From Actinomycetota bacterium (lineage in GTDB: Bacteria; Actinomycetota; Acidimicrobiia; Acidimicrobiales; Palsa-688): 43,365 nt of DNA. The notes beneath the pieces were generated by a model. The model made no database searches. It was not told the DNA's origin and saw only the letters and a program-made list of their open reading frames with translations. Position numbers and translations under genes: made by a program. Below, one piece after another: positions 19,444 to 28,189 of the stretch. The stretch's first letter is position 1, and each line of letters starts with the position of its first letter. The stretch is from positions 1-43,365 of the forward strand of contig JAMDDF010000047.1 in assembly GCA_023489205.1 (NCBI GenBank), read 5' to 3'.

Positions 19444-22431
19444 ATGAAAGGCACCCTAGTTGACGCGGCGGGTGCCGGTGGCCCCGACAGCGCCTTGACG
19501 TCCACCCGAGCAGGGGCGAGCCGCCAGGGATGGCTCCTGGCTGTCACCTGCGTCGCGCAGTTCATGGTGATCTTGGACCTCTCGATCGTCAACGTAGCCC
19601 TGCCCTCGATCCAGTCAAGCCTCCATTTCTCTAGCGTCGAGCTCCAGTGGGTGGTAGACGCATACTCCATCGTCTTCGCTGGCTTCTTGATGCTCGCGGG
19701 GCGCGCCACTGACTTGTTCGGGCAGCGGCGCACGTTCGTGGCGGCCCTGGCGCTGTTCTCGCTCACCTCGCTCGTAGGCGGGCTTTCCATAAACGACCAG
19801 ATGCTCATGATCGCCCGTGGCTTGCAGGGCCTCTCGGGCGCCATGATGGCCGCTGCCTCGCTCGCGATCATAACTTCGTCCTTCCCCGAAGGTCCGGCCC
19901 GGCACCGGGCGATCGGGCTGTGGGGCGCCATGAACGGGGCGGGAGGTGCTGCGGGGACGCTGCTTGGCGGCATCATCACCCAAGAGCTCACTTGGCGCTG
20001 GGTCTTGCTCATCAACCCCCCGATCGGGGTGGCAGCCGCCCTGGTCGCATACAGGGTGGTCGCGAACCGGCGCAGAAAAAAGGATGAGGCGCACTTTGAC
20101 ATAGCCGGTGCCTTGACGCTCACCATCGGCCAGTTGGTCCTCGTGTACGGGATCGTGGACACAGGGGTAGACGGCTGGTCCTCGGCCAGATCGCTCGTGC
20201 CCATCGTGGCTGGTGTGCTATTGCTGGGCATCTTCGGCCTGGTAGAGAGGCACTTCGCGAGCTCGCCCCTGGTGCCCCTGCGCGAGCTGACCGGCCCGCT
20301 AAAAGTCGCCAACTTGATCGTGTTGCTCTTCAGTGCGTCGCTTTTCGCCATGTGGTACGTGAGCTCGCTCTACCTTCAGCAGGTCCTCGGGCTGTCCCCT
20401 TTGGACACAGGGCTCGCCTTTTTGCCGATGACCCTCATGATCATGCTCGGCGCGTCGCAGGCCGGAAAGCTGGTCGGCCTTTTTGGGGTCCGTGCCGTGC
20501 TCGCCGGCGGGCTGTTGTTGCTGTTCTCCGGCATGGTCCTGATGGCCCGGGTCGGCCCAAGCGGCAGCGCCCTCGGCTACGTGGTGCTGCCCGGCGTGCT
20601 CACCGCCGCTGGGATCGGCCTTTCAGTCGTGCCGTCGACGATCTTTGCCACCCAGGGGGCCGGGGCGGGACAGGCCGGCCTGGCGTCGGGCCTAGTAAAC
20701 ACCTCCCGCCAGGTGGGCGCTGGAGTGGGCCTGGCGCTCCTCGCCACCATGGCGACCCAGGCCACGAGCGCGGCGGTGGGCCACAACGTTGCAGTGCCCC
20801 AAGCGCTCACCGACGGCTTCGGGCTCGCCTACCTGGTCGGTGCTGGCTTCGTGGCGCTCGCCATCGTGGCGACACTAGCCCTTGCCCGCGAGCACGTGCC
20901 CATCCCCAAGAGGCACCGCCTGGGCGTCGGCATGAGCGCCCTGTCGGTGGTGGGTTGCTTCGCGGCTTTAGACTTCGCCCTAGCAGGCGGGCAGGGCCCC
21001 TCGATCGGTGCGTACAAGACTTCGGGCGCCTACAGCTTCGTCTCGGCGCCAGGCTTGCACCCTCCCAAAGTGAGGGCCCTCAGCCCGACACACAGTTCCG
21101 AACTGGCACCCGGCTACATCATGATGGCCAACTTCTATGACATAAGCGACCCGCCGATGACCGGCCAGAGTGGCCCGCTCATCATGGACAACCAGCTCCA
21201 ACCGGTGTGGTTCCAGCCTCTTCCAAAAGACGTTGTCGCTTCCAACCTGGAGGACCAGGTCTATAACGGCCGGCCGGTACTCACGTGGTGGCAAGGGACC
21301 GTGTCTAGTTCCGGCGAGACCGAGACGGGGGAGGACGTGGTCGTCAACCAGCACTACCAGACCGTCGCGACGCTCCGAGGCAGCGACGGCTGGGTCCTAA
21401 CGATGCACGAGATGCTGATCAGGGGGGACGACGCGTGGGTCACAGCCAACAAGACCATGCCCATGGACCTTTCCAGGTACGGAGGCCCCGTGGACGGCGT
21501 CCTCGACGATTCCGCCGTGCAAGAGTACGACATCTCTACGGGCAAACTGCTCTACAGCTGGGACGCTTTAGGCCACATCCCGCTCTCAAGCTCGCAAGCG
21601 ACGATGCCAGCCAACGGCTTCCCTTGGGACGCCTACCACGTCAACTCGATCAGCTTTGTAAACAAGGGGGAGTTCTTAGTCTCGATGCGCAACACTTGGG
21701 CTGCTTACCTGGTCAAACAAAAAACGGGCTCCATTGTGTGGGAACTCGGAGGGAAGCATTCCAGCTTCGCCATACCCAAAGCTGCCACGTTCCAGTGGCA
21801 GCACGACGTCAAGTGGCAAGGCAATTCGCTCGTGACCATGTACGACGACAACTGCTGCCAGTTGACCAGCGGCGGGACCTACGTAGCTCCCGACGGGCCG
21901 TCGCGCGGCCTCGAGCTGAAGCTCGACATGGGCGACCACAGCGTGTCTATGGTGGCCCAGTACGTCTATGCGAAGGGCTTCGACTCGGCCTACATGGGGG
22001 ACATGCAACTGCTTGCCAACGGCAACGTGTTCATCGGATGGGGCTCGCAGCCCAATTTCAGCGAGTACTCGAGGTCGGGCAAGCTCCTCTTGAACGCCTT
22101 GCTGCCCGGGAGCGACTTGAGCTACAGGGCCGAGATTGCCAACTGGGTAGGGCTACCCCTTAGCCCGCCTCAGGGCGCGGCCCGCTCGGGGCCAAGGGGG
22201 ACAACAATTTACGCCAGCTGGAACGGCGCCACCGAGGTTGCGTCGTGGAAAGTCCTAGCGGGCAACACGGCGTCTCACCTCGCCGAGGTAGCGAGCACTC
22301 AAAGAAGCGGCTTCGAGACCCAAATCGTGGTCAAAGGCAGCTTCACCAGCTTCAAGGTAGAGGCGCTCAGTTCCAGCGGCCAGGTAATCGGGAGGTCGAA
22401 GAGCTTCAGCCCGGCGCGCTCTGGGAATTGA
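19444..22431 (+). CDS. Fusion of 14-TM MFS exporter (DHA2/EmrB type) and arylsulfotransferase domain
   Basis: Single uninterrupted frame of 995 residues. Residues about 30-490 form a DHA2-type exporter with 14 hydrophobic helices, the TM1 motif LDLSIVNVALP, motif A-like LAGRATDLFGQRR and a Gly-rich TM5. A basic loop (about 482-492, PIPKRHR) is followed by a fifteenth hydrophobic helix (493-516). Residues about 557-995 form an ASST beta-propeller of the Arylsulfotran_2 type. Candidate catalytic residues are H655, H732, R749 and H787. Their spacing (77, 17, 38) is identical to the Tat-exported paralogue at 23217-24809. With both ends of a 14-TM transporter in the cytosol, the extra helix would place the ASST domain outside. 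An in-frame ATG at 19387 lies inside the preceding gene; AAGGAG sits 13 nt before 19444. Confidence 0.9.
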   Translation: MKGTLVDAAGAGGPDSALTSTRAGASRQGWLLAVTCVAQFMVILDLSIVNVALPSIQSSLHFSSVELQWVVDAYSIVFAGFLMLAGRATDLFGQRRTFVAALALFSLTSLVGGLSINDQMLMIARGLQGLSGAMMAAASLAIITSSFPEGPARHRAIGLWGAMNGAGGAAGTLLGGIITQELTWRWVLLINPPIGVAAALVAYRVVANRRRKKDEAHFDIAGALTLTIGQLVLVYGIVDTGVDGWSSARSLVPIVAGVLLLGIFGLVERHFASSPLVPLRELTGPLKVANLIVLLFSASLFAMWYVSSLYLQQVLGLSPLDTGLAFLPMTLMIMLGASQAGKLVGLFGVRAVLAGGLLLLFSGMVLMARVGPSGSALGYVVLPGVLTAAGIGLSVVPSTIFATQGAGAGQAGLASGLVNTSRQVGAGVGLALLATMATQATSAAVGHNVAVPQALTDGFGLAYLVGAGFVALAIVATLALAREHVPIPKRHRLGVGMSALSVVGCFAALDFALAGGQGPSIGAYKTSGAYSFVSAPGLHPPKVRALSPTHSSELAPGYIMMANFYDISDPPMTGQSGPLIMDNQLQPVWFQPLPKDVVASNLEDQVYNGRPVLTWWQGTVSSSGETETGEDVVVNQHYQTVATLRGSDGWVLTMHEMLIRGDDAWVTANKTMPMDLSRYGGPVDGVLDDSAVQEYDISTGKLLYSWDALGHIPLSSSQATMPANGFPWDAYHVNSISFVNKGEFLVSMRNTWAAYLVKQKTGSIVWELGGKHSSFAIPKAATFQWQHDVKWQGNSLVTMYDDNCCQLTSGGTYVAPDGPSRGLELKLDMGDHSVSMVAQYVYAKGFDSAYMGDMQLLANGNVFIGWGSQPNFSEYSRSGKLLLNALLPGSDLSYRAEIANWVGLPLSPPQGAARSGPRGTTIYASWNGATEVASWKVLAGNTASHLAEVASTQRSGFETQIVVKGSFTSFKVEALSSSGQVIGRSKSFSPARSGN

Positions 22432-22450
22432 AACTTAGGAGGAACAGCCA

Positions 22451-23215
22451 GTGCCAGACAAGGACCAACCCCGCGGGCCCGACGATGCAGCCGCGGCCTG
22501 CATGGCTAGGGACGCGGGCAAATTGCTGCTGGAGCTGCGCAAGGGGATCGGTACGCTGCTCACGGCACAACAGGCTCGTCATGAAGGCGACAGGCGCTCA
22601 CACGAGTTCTTGGCTGCAGCCATCGCCGAGCGCTACCCCGACGACGGGTTCCTTTCCGAAGAAGGGGCCGATACCACGGAGCGTCTCAGCCGCGACCGTG
22701 TCTGGATCGTCGACCCCCTGGACGGGACCAGGGAGTTCGGGGAACCGCCGCGTACGGACTGGGCGGTGCACGTGTGCCTAGCGCACCACGGTACTGCGGT
22801 AGTGGGAGCTGTTGGGCTGCCCGCGAGGGACATGGTGCTGTCGACGGCCGAGCCGCCAGGGGTGAGGCCCCGGCAGCCGGGGCCTTTGCGCATTGCGATC
22901 AGCCGCACCCGGCCTCCGGCTTTTGTCGAACAGCTGGCGGCAAGGCTCTCCGGGGAGCTGGTGCCCATGGGCTCCGCCGGCGCCAAGGCAATGGCGGTCA
23001 TGCTCGGCGAAGTGGACATTTACATCCACGCCGGAGGCCAGTACGAGTGGGACTCAGCGGCACCCGTGGCCGTGGCACGCCACGCCGGCCTACACGTCTC
23101 GCGCATAGACGGGTCGGCCCTGGTGTACAACCAGCCCAACCCGTGGCTCCCCGACTTGTTGGTCTGCCGGCCCGAAAACGCAGGGCAAGTACTTGAGGCG
23201 CTAGAAAGCACTTGA
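22451..23215 (+). CDS. cysQ: CysQ-type 3'(2'),5'-bisphosphate nucleotidase (PAP phosphatase)
   Basis: Mg2+-dependent phosphatase of the inositol-monophosphatase superfamily, 254 residues. Metal-binding motifs are complete: E70-E71, D88-P-L-D91-G-T93 and W200-D201-S-A-A-P. In actinobacteria CysQ hydrolyses 3'-phosphoadenosine 5'-phosphate, the product of PAPS sulfotransferases. Its place 19 nt after the fusion gene, with a sulfotransferase upstream, makes PAP recycling the likely role. An inositol- or fructose-phosphate phosphatase remains possible. GTG start with AGGAGG 8 nt upstream. Its stop is 1 nt from the stop of the convergent ASST gene. Confidence 0.87.
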   Translation: MPDKDQPRGPDDAAAACMARDAGKLLLELRKGIGTLLTAQQARHEGDRRSHEFLAAAIAERYPDDGFLSEEGADTTERLSRDRVWIVDPLDGTREFGEPPRTDWAVHVCLAHHGTAVVGAVGLPARDMVLSTAEPPGVRPRQPGPLRIAISRTRPPAFVEQLAARLSGELVPMGSAGAKAMAVMLGEVDIYIHAGGQYEWDSAAPVAVARHAGLHVSRIDGSALVYNQPNPWLPDLLVCRPENAGQVLEALEST

Positions 23216-23216
23216 G

Positions 23217-24809
23217 CTAAAGGTCAAATGGGCTCGCCAGCTTCGTCGTGCTCGACCGGCCGATCTGTTTGCCCGCGGCGTCCTCCGCCACCACGACGAA
23301 GTAGGGCCCGCTCGAGTTGACGGCTATGGAGGTCTCAAAGCCCGTACGAGGCTGTGAGCCGACCTCGGAGAGCTTGCTGGGCGAACTCCCCGCCAAGACT
23401 ACCCAGCGAGCGACCGCAGTTGCACCGTTCCAACTTGCGTAGACGACAGCCCCACCCGGGGGGTTGGCTAGCGCGCTGACGTCAGGTGGCGTGGACGGCT
23501 GGCCAGACCACTCCTGACAAAATGCCCGGTACGAATGGCAGCCGACTGGGAGCTGGCCGTCTAGGACGAGCGTCCCGTCTGCGGCGAACTCCGAGAAGTA
23601 GTTCTGGTTGCCCCATCCGATAAAGACGTGCCCATTAGGGAGCACCTGGACGTTTCCTTGGCTACCGGCGATAAAACCGGCACTGTTTCGGTAGGCATGG
23701 GACAGGGTCACTTCCTGCGTCTTGGAGTTCAACTGGAGCAGGAGCCCTTGCGACGCCTTGTCAAACGTCTCGTAGCCGTCGTCGAACACACTTATGCTGG
23801 CCGGCCCGAGAGAGCGCGCGTCGTGCTGCCAATAGAAGTTAGTGCCCGGGCCCATCTTCCAGTTGGAACGCTTGCCGTTCATCCGCCAAAGAACCTTGCC
23901 GTTGGCACGGTCCAGTTTGTAGAGCGCCCACGTGTTCCTCGCCGAGACAAGGAAGTTGCCATCGGGCATCTCGTCCACAGAGTTGATGTGGAAATAGTCA
24001 AAAGGCCCAGACTTAGGCGGCGAAAGATAGCTCTCCGAGTAACCAATCTGGCCAAGGCTGTCCCAGTCGAAGAGCACTTTGCCCGTTGCTACATCGATTT
24101 CTTGGGCATGGCCCGCTATCACTTGGCCTTTGGGTGACCCTCCGACAGAGCTCAGGTCCCCAGTCACGACCTGGTACGCCGTTATGAGCGCCGTCCCCTG
24201 AGACGTCAACAAGAATTCGTGCAGGTCAGCGCTGAGGCCGTCGCCAGCACGCACAGTGTGGCGCGTCACGTAAGTGTCGTCGGCGATCTCGTCGGCCCCA
24301 GTGCCATAGTCGTACAGGAGCGAACCCTGCCACCAAGTAAGCACGGGACGGCCCTCATAGGACTGGGCGCTAAAATTAAACGGTGCCGCTGGTATAGGCA
24401 TGAACCACACGAGGCGGCCTAGGCGGTCCACTATCATGAGGCCGGCCTGGCTCGGGGCGGCCGCTAGGTAGTTGCGGACCGACAGGAACACATAGGGCGG
24501 GGAGCTCGGCGACGTGATGTAATTCGTGACAGTCAGAGCTGGTGGACGGAGGTCGGGGCGAGTTACGAAGGACTGGACCGGGGCAACACCAGCAAGGGTC
24601 GGGCCCGCCACTGGTCCGAACACTTGGTCGGCGAGATGAGCGGTCCTCATGGCCCCAGGGGCTCGAGAGCCTTGCACGTAGCCCGGTACGGCGCCCAGCA
24701 CGGCGGCAGCCAAGCCTCCACCTGTGATCCCCATCAGCTGCCGGCGGCTCAGTTGGCTTGCCCGGCATGCCTCTCCTATGCGTGCTTTGTCGTCGTCCAT
24801 GCCCCTCAT
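23217..24809 (-). CDS. Tat-exported arylsulfotransferase (ASST) family protein
   Basis: Predicted extracytoplasmic enzyme of 530 residues. The N-terminus carries a twin-arginine signal, S-R22-R23-Q-L-M, followed by a hydrophobic Gly/Ala stretch and likely cleavage near 47-50. The beta-propeller is paralogous to the fused domain of the transporter; shared blocks include GRPVLTWWQG, the N-x-x-VFIGWG region and YASWNGAT. Candidate catalytic residues H197, H274, R291 and H329 mirror the fusion exactly. ASSTs move sulfate from an aryl sulfate to another hydroxyl without PAPS, so this enzyme can work outside the cell. Start at 24809; Met4 (24800) is an alternative. It converges on cysQ. Confidence 0.88.
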   Translation of the reverse strand: MRGMDDDKARIGEACRASQLSRRQLMGITGGGLAAAVLGAVPGYVQGSRAPGAMRTAHLADQVFGPVAGPTLAGVAPVQSFVTRPDLRPPALTVTNYITSPSSPPYVFLSVRNYLAAAPSQAGLMIVDRLGRLVWFMPIPAAPFNFSAQSYEGRPVLTWWQGSLLYDYGTGADEIADDTYVTRHTVRAGDGLSADLHEFLLTSQGTALITAYQVVTGDLSSVGGSPKGQVIAGHAQEIDVATGKVLFDWDSLGQIGYSESYLSPPKSGPFDYFHINSVDEMPDGNFLVSARNTWALYKLDRANGKVLWRMNGKRSNWKMGPGTNFYWQHDARSLGPASISVFDDGYETFDKASQGLLLQLNSKTQEVTLSHAYRNSAGFIAGSQGNVQVLPNGHVFIGWGNQNYFSEFAADGTLVLDGQLPVGCHSYRAFCQEWSGQPSTPPDVSALANPPGGAVVYASWNGATAVARWVVLAGSSPSKLSEVGSQPRTGFETSIAVNSSGPYFVVVAEDAAGKQIGRSSTTKLASPFDL

Positions 24810-25010
24810 ACTTACGCATTTGCCCTAGTCAAAGCCAGGAGGACCTGTGGGCTGGGCCAAGGTGGGCCCGCAAGGTGGCCATTGGCGCCAAGCCCGAGAG
24901 CTGAGCTCAGGGTTCCTTAATGCCACCTTCACCAAGGTGCTCCTAGCGTTGCGGCGAGGTTTTGCCGTGAAGCTGTCAGCCACAAGCCTGCCAATACTGA
25001 GGCCACAACC

Positions 25011-25991
25011 GTGACTTGGTCACCGTCGCCGAGCGCTAAAGGCGCGTCGGCACAGGCAGGTCGCGCTATGGTCGTCGTACAGGCAGCCGGGACGCCACCG
25101 CCACCCCGAGGTCTGCCAGCGCTCTTAGCGGCACTTAGGCCCAAACAATGGCCAAAGAACGTGCTCGTGTTCGCCGCGCCCGTCGCGTCGGGCGCAGTCT
25201 TGCACCCCTGGGTGCTAGCCAGCACGTTCGCGGCTTTCTGGGTGCTGGTGGGCGCTTCAGGCGCTACCTATTTGCTAAACGACGTCCACGACGCTAAGGC
25301 CGACCGCCTCCACCCTGTCAAGCGCGACCGCCCAGTGGCATCGGGCCGGTTGGGCACCAAGGCGGCCCTGTTGACCGCCGCTGGGCTGGCGACAGCCTCG
25401 CTTTTGGCGGCGGGCTTCCTATCAGTCGGCCTTGGCGTGGTCGTTGCTTGCTACCTGGGGGTCAGCGCGGGCTACACGCTGGTGCTCAAACGCCTTGCGG
25501 TGATCGAGCTGGCGAGCGTCGCCTCCGGCTTCACCCTCCGGGCCGTGGCCGGAGCCGCCGCCGCGCACGTCGGCGTGTCCCCCTGGTTCTTGGTCATGGT
25601 TTCTTTTGGGGCTCTCTTGGTGGTTGCCGGCAAACGGAGGTCAGAGCAGATGGCCCTCGGCAGCGCCAAGGCTGTCCACCGCCAAAGCTTGGGCGCCTAC
25701 CCACCAGAGTTCCTCCGCAGCGTGAGGTTGTTGGCCATGTCGGTGACCCTCACGACTTACTGCCTTTGGGCCTTCCAGCGCGCGACCGACCTGGCCCTCG
25801 GGCGGAGCACCAAACACCTTGTCTGGTTCGAGCTCTCGATCATACCTTTCGTCTTGGCCCTCCTTTTGGTAGAGCTGGCCGTGGCACGCGGCCGCAGCGG
25901 CGAACCCGAGGAGCTGGCCCTCAAGGACCACGTGCTCCAAGCGTGCGGGCTAGCCTGGGTGGCATTGGTGGTTATAGGTATTTACGCTTGA
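25011..25991 (+). CDS. ubiA: Decaprenyl-phosphate phosphoribosyltransferase (UbiA superfamily)
   Basis: Integral membrane prenyl-type transferase, 326 residues with about eight hydrophobic segments. It resembles M. tuberculosis Rv3806c, which joins PRPP to decaprenyl phosphate as the first step of the DPA pathway. The Asp-rich motif N90-D91-x2-D94-x3-D98 followed by HPVKRDRPVASG is intact. The start is GTG 25011 with a weak GAGG; an ATG at 25068 is also possible and would lose only an unconserved tail. The stop overlaps the dprE1 TTG (TTGA), so translation is coupled. The assignment is strengthened by dprE1 and dprE2 directly downstream. Confidence 0.9.
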   Translation: MTWSPSPSAKGASAQAGRAMVVVQAAGTPPPPRGLPALLAALRPKQWPKNVLVFAAPVASGAVLHPWVLASTFAAFWVLVGASGATYLLNDVHDAKADRLHPVKRDRPVASGRLGTKAALLTAAGLATASLLAAGFLSVGLGVVVACYLGVSAGYTLVLKRLAVIELASVASGFTLRAVAGAAAAHVGVSPWFLVMVSFGALLVVAGKRRSEQMALGSAKAVHRQSLGAYPPEFLRSVRLLAMSVTLTTYCLWAFQRATDLALGRSTKHLVWFELSIIPFVLALLLVELAVARGRSGEPEELALKDHVLQACGLAWVALVVIGIYA

Positions 25992-27394
25992 GCACAGGCC
26001 AGTTGCACCTCCTCAGCGGATGGGGGCGAGCCACCTGGAGCGCAGCCCACGTCGCGGCGCCAACCACCCAAGCAGAGCTCGACACCCTAGTCCTGGAAGG
26101 ACTGGGGCCCTTCGGGCGCTTCATACCTCGAGGCCTCGGGAGGGCTTACGGTGACGCCGCCCAGTGTGCCGGTGGGCTGGTCCTCGACTGCCGCGGCCTG
26201 CGCTCGGTCCTTGAGCTGGACCAAGAGCGTGGCGAGGTCCGCGCGAGCGCGGGGATATCTTTTGACGAGCTACTCGCGTTCGTCGTACCCCGGGGCTATT
26301 TCCTCCCGGTCACGCCGGGTACGCGCTTTGTCACCGTAGGCGGTGCTATCGCGAGCGATGTGCATGGTAAGAACCACCATGTCGACGGCTCTCTCGGCTC
26401 TCACGTGCAATGCTTGCGCTTGGTTGCCCCAACGGGCGTGGTCGAATGCGGCCCGCACGACCACAGGGAACACTTCGACGCGACATGTGGCGGCATGGGC
26501 TTGACGGGGGTCATCACCCAAGCCACGCTCCGCTTAGTCAAGGTCGAAAGCTCCTCGATGGTGGTCGACACAGAACGCGCAGCAGACTTGGACGCCTGCC
26601 TGTCGCTTTTGTCCACCGACTCGGCCAAGTACCGCTACTCGGTCGCCTGGGTGGACTCTCTTGCCCGGGGCAGGCGGCTCGGGCGTAGCGTGCTCACGAG
26701 GGCAAACCACGCACGCGCAGCTGAGCTGCCCAAGCGCTGGCAAGACAAGCCGCTCTCCTACCGTGCCCCGCACCCTCTAAATCTCCCCTTAGCGGCCCCC
26801 TTCCCCCTGCTCAACCCGGCTACGGTGAGCGCGTTTAACGAGATGTGGTACCGCAAAGCACCAAAGCACCGACAAACGCGACTGGAGCCGTTCGCGACTT
26901 TTTTTTACCCCCTAGACGGTATCGGCAATTGGAACCTCCTTTATGGGAACAGGGGCTTTACCCAGTACCAGTTCGTCGTGCCCTTTGGGGCGGAGAAAGC
27001 CCTAGAAATGGCCCTAGAGAAGCTGAGCGGTGGGCGGGTAGGATCTTTCTTAGCAGTGCTCAAGTCCTTTGGGCCAGCGGGGGAGGGCCTATTGTCGTTC
27101 CCCACCGAAGGCTGGACGCTAGCCTTAGACATACCTCTTGGCACAGCCGGCCTGGCACAGTTGCTAGACGAGCTCGACACGCTCGTCGTGGGAGCAGGAG
27201 GACGGGTCTATTTGTCCAAAGACGCCCGCGTGCGACGCGAGCTGATCGGGGCGATGTACCCCCGCTTAGGCCAATGGCAGGCGTTGCAGGCCCAACTCGA
27301 CCCAGATGGTGTGCTCGTTTCAGACCTCTCCCTCCGCCTCGGCCTGACCCGCCGGCCAGGCCCGAGGGCGCCACAGGCGATAGACGCCAAATAA
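25988..27394 (+). CDS. dprE1: Decaprenylphosphoryl-beta-D-ribose 2-oxidase (DprE1)
   Basis: FAD-dependent oxidase, 468 residues, that with DprE2 epimerises polyprenyl-phosphoryl ribose to arabinose. The start is TTG 25988, overlapping the ubiA stop; it gives the expected N-terminus LSGWGRATWS. The FAD-binding region holds the motif VHGKNHH (H126), and active-site K411 lies in YLSKDAR, equivalent to K418 of M. tuberculosis. The residue aligned with C387, the covalent benzothiazinone target, is A379 (GWTLALD against GWNICVD), and N385 is T377. That predicts natural resistance to nitro-benzothiazinones. No other substrate-site oddity was noticed. Confidence 0.93.
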   Translation: MSTGQLHLLSGWGRATWSAAHVAAPTTQAELDTLVLEGLGPFGRFIPRGLGRAYGDAAQCAGGLVLDCRGLRSVLELDQERGEVRASAGISFDELLAFVVPRGYFLPVTPGTRFVTVGGAIASDVHGKNHHVDGSLGSHVQCLRLVAPTGVVECGPHDHREHFDATCGGMGLTGVITQATLRLVKVESSSMVVDTERAADLDACLSLLSTDSAKYRYSVAWVDSLARGRRLGRSVLTRANHARAAELPKRWQDKPLSYRAPHPLNLPLAAPFPLLNPATVSAFNEMWYRKAPKHRQTRLEPFATFFYPLDGIGNWNLLYGNRGFTQYQFVVPFGAEKALEMALEKLSGGRVGSFLAVLKSFGPAGEGLLSFPTEGWTLALDIPLGTAGLAQLLDELDTLVVGAGGRVYLSKDARVRRELIGAMYPRLGQWQALQAQLDPDGVLVSDLSLRLGLTRRPGPRAPQAIDAK

Positions 27395-27404
27395 TGGGCA
27401 TGCC

Positions 27405-28166
27405 GTGATAGACGGGACCGGGATGCCCGAGACGGCCGTGGTAATCGGTGGCAGCTCGGACATAGCAGTGGCCGTGCTCAGGCTCCTCGCACTTCGCCGG
27501 CTCCGCCATGTAGTCCTGGCCGGTCGGTCTGAAGCCGCTCTGTACCAGGTGGGCGAAGAGCTCCGTGGCCTAGGTGTCCACTCCGTAGACTGCCGGCACC
27601 TCGACATCACAGCGACTGCAACGTTGGCACCATTTGCAGCCGAAGCGGCCGGCATCCTCGGCCAGGTTGACCTTGTCTTGGTGGCCGCAGGCCAACTCGG
27701 CTCATCAGCACTAGAGGATCTCGGCGCACAAGGTGTTTGGTCCCTCTTGGCAACCAATTTTGCCGGCCCAGCGGCGCTAACCGCAGAGTTTGCCAACTAC
27801 ATGGCCCATCAGGGCTACGGACGGATAGTAGTGCTCAGTTCCGTTGCCGGTGTGCGCACCCGTAAAGCCAACTTCGTCTATGGTTCGGCAAAAGCAGGCC
27901 TGGACGGCTTTGCGACGGGTCTTTGCCACGCGCTCGCTGGCAGTGCTGTAAGGGTCAACGTCGTGCGGCCCGGCTTCGTGTCCACAAAGATGACAGCGGG
28001 CATGAAGCCAGCGATCTTCTCCGTCGACGCCGCCACGGTCGCCAAGGCCATCGTCCGCGGTCTCGAGACCGGCCAGGAAGTTACCTGGGTGCCTCCTAAA
28101 CTCCGTTACCTCTTCGCTGTCCTCCGTCTTGTGCCACGACCGCTCTGGCGGCGCTTGGGAGGATGA
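27405..28166 (+). CDS. dprE2: Decaprenylphosphoryl-2-keto-ribose reductase (DprE2)
   Basis: NADH-dependent short-chain dehydrogenase, 253 residues, completing formation of the polyprenyl-phosphoryl arabinose donor. The cofactor-binding motif is VVIGGSSDIA near the N-terminus. The catalytic Ser lies in VLSSVAG and the Tyr/Lys pair in FVYGSAKAGLDGF. The C-terminal block LRYLFAVLRLVPRPLWRRL closely follows mycobacterial DprE2. GTG start at 27405, 10 nt after dprE1. No arabinosyltransferase (Emb/Aft) gene is in the window, so the user of this donor is not seen. Confidence 0.92.
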   Translation: MIDGTGMPETAVVIGGSSDIAVAVLRLLALRRLRHVVLAGRSEAALYQVGEELRGLGVHSVDCRHLDITATATLAPFAAEAAGILGQVDLVLVAAGQLGSSALEDLGAQGVWSLLATNFAGPAALTAEFANYMAHQGYGRIVVLSSVAGVRTRKANFVYGSAKAGLDGFATGLCHALAGSAVRVNVVRPGFVSTKMTAGMKPAIFSVDAATVAKAIVRGLETGQEVTWVPPKLRYLFAVLRLVPRPLWRRLGG

Positions 28167-28189
28167 CCTAACCGTTCAGCTCGCTTGGC

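Noticed and set aside
19356..20351. 331-residue minus-strand frame opposite the transporter domain
   Set aside because: Antisense of membrane-helix codons, rich in Ser/Ala/Thr, with no recognisable domain.
25448..25987. Extended N-terminus of dprE1 reading through ubiA in another frame
   Set aside because: This part lies wholly inside ubiA and reads as Arg/Pro-rich noise; the TTG at 25988 gives the expected DprE1 N-terminus.
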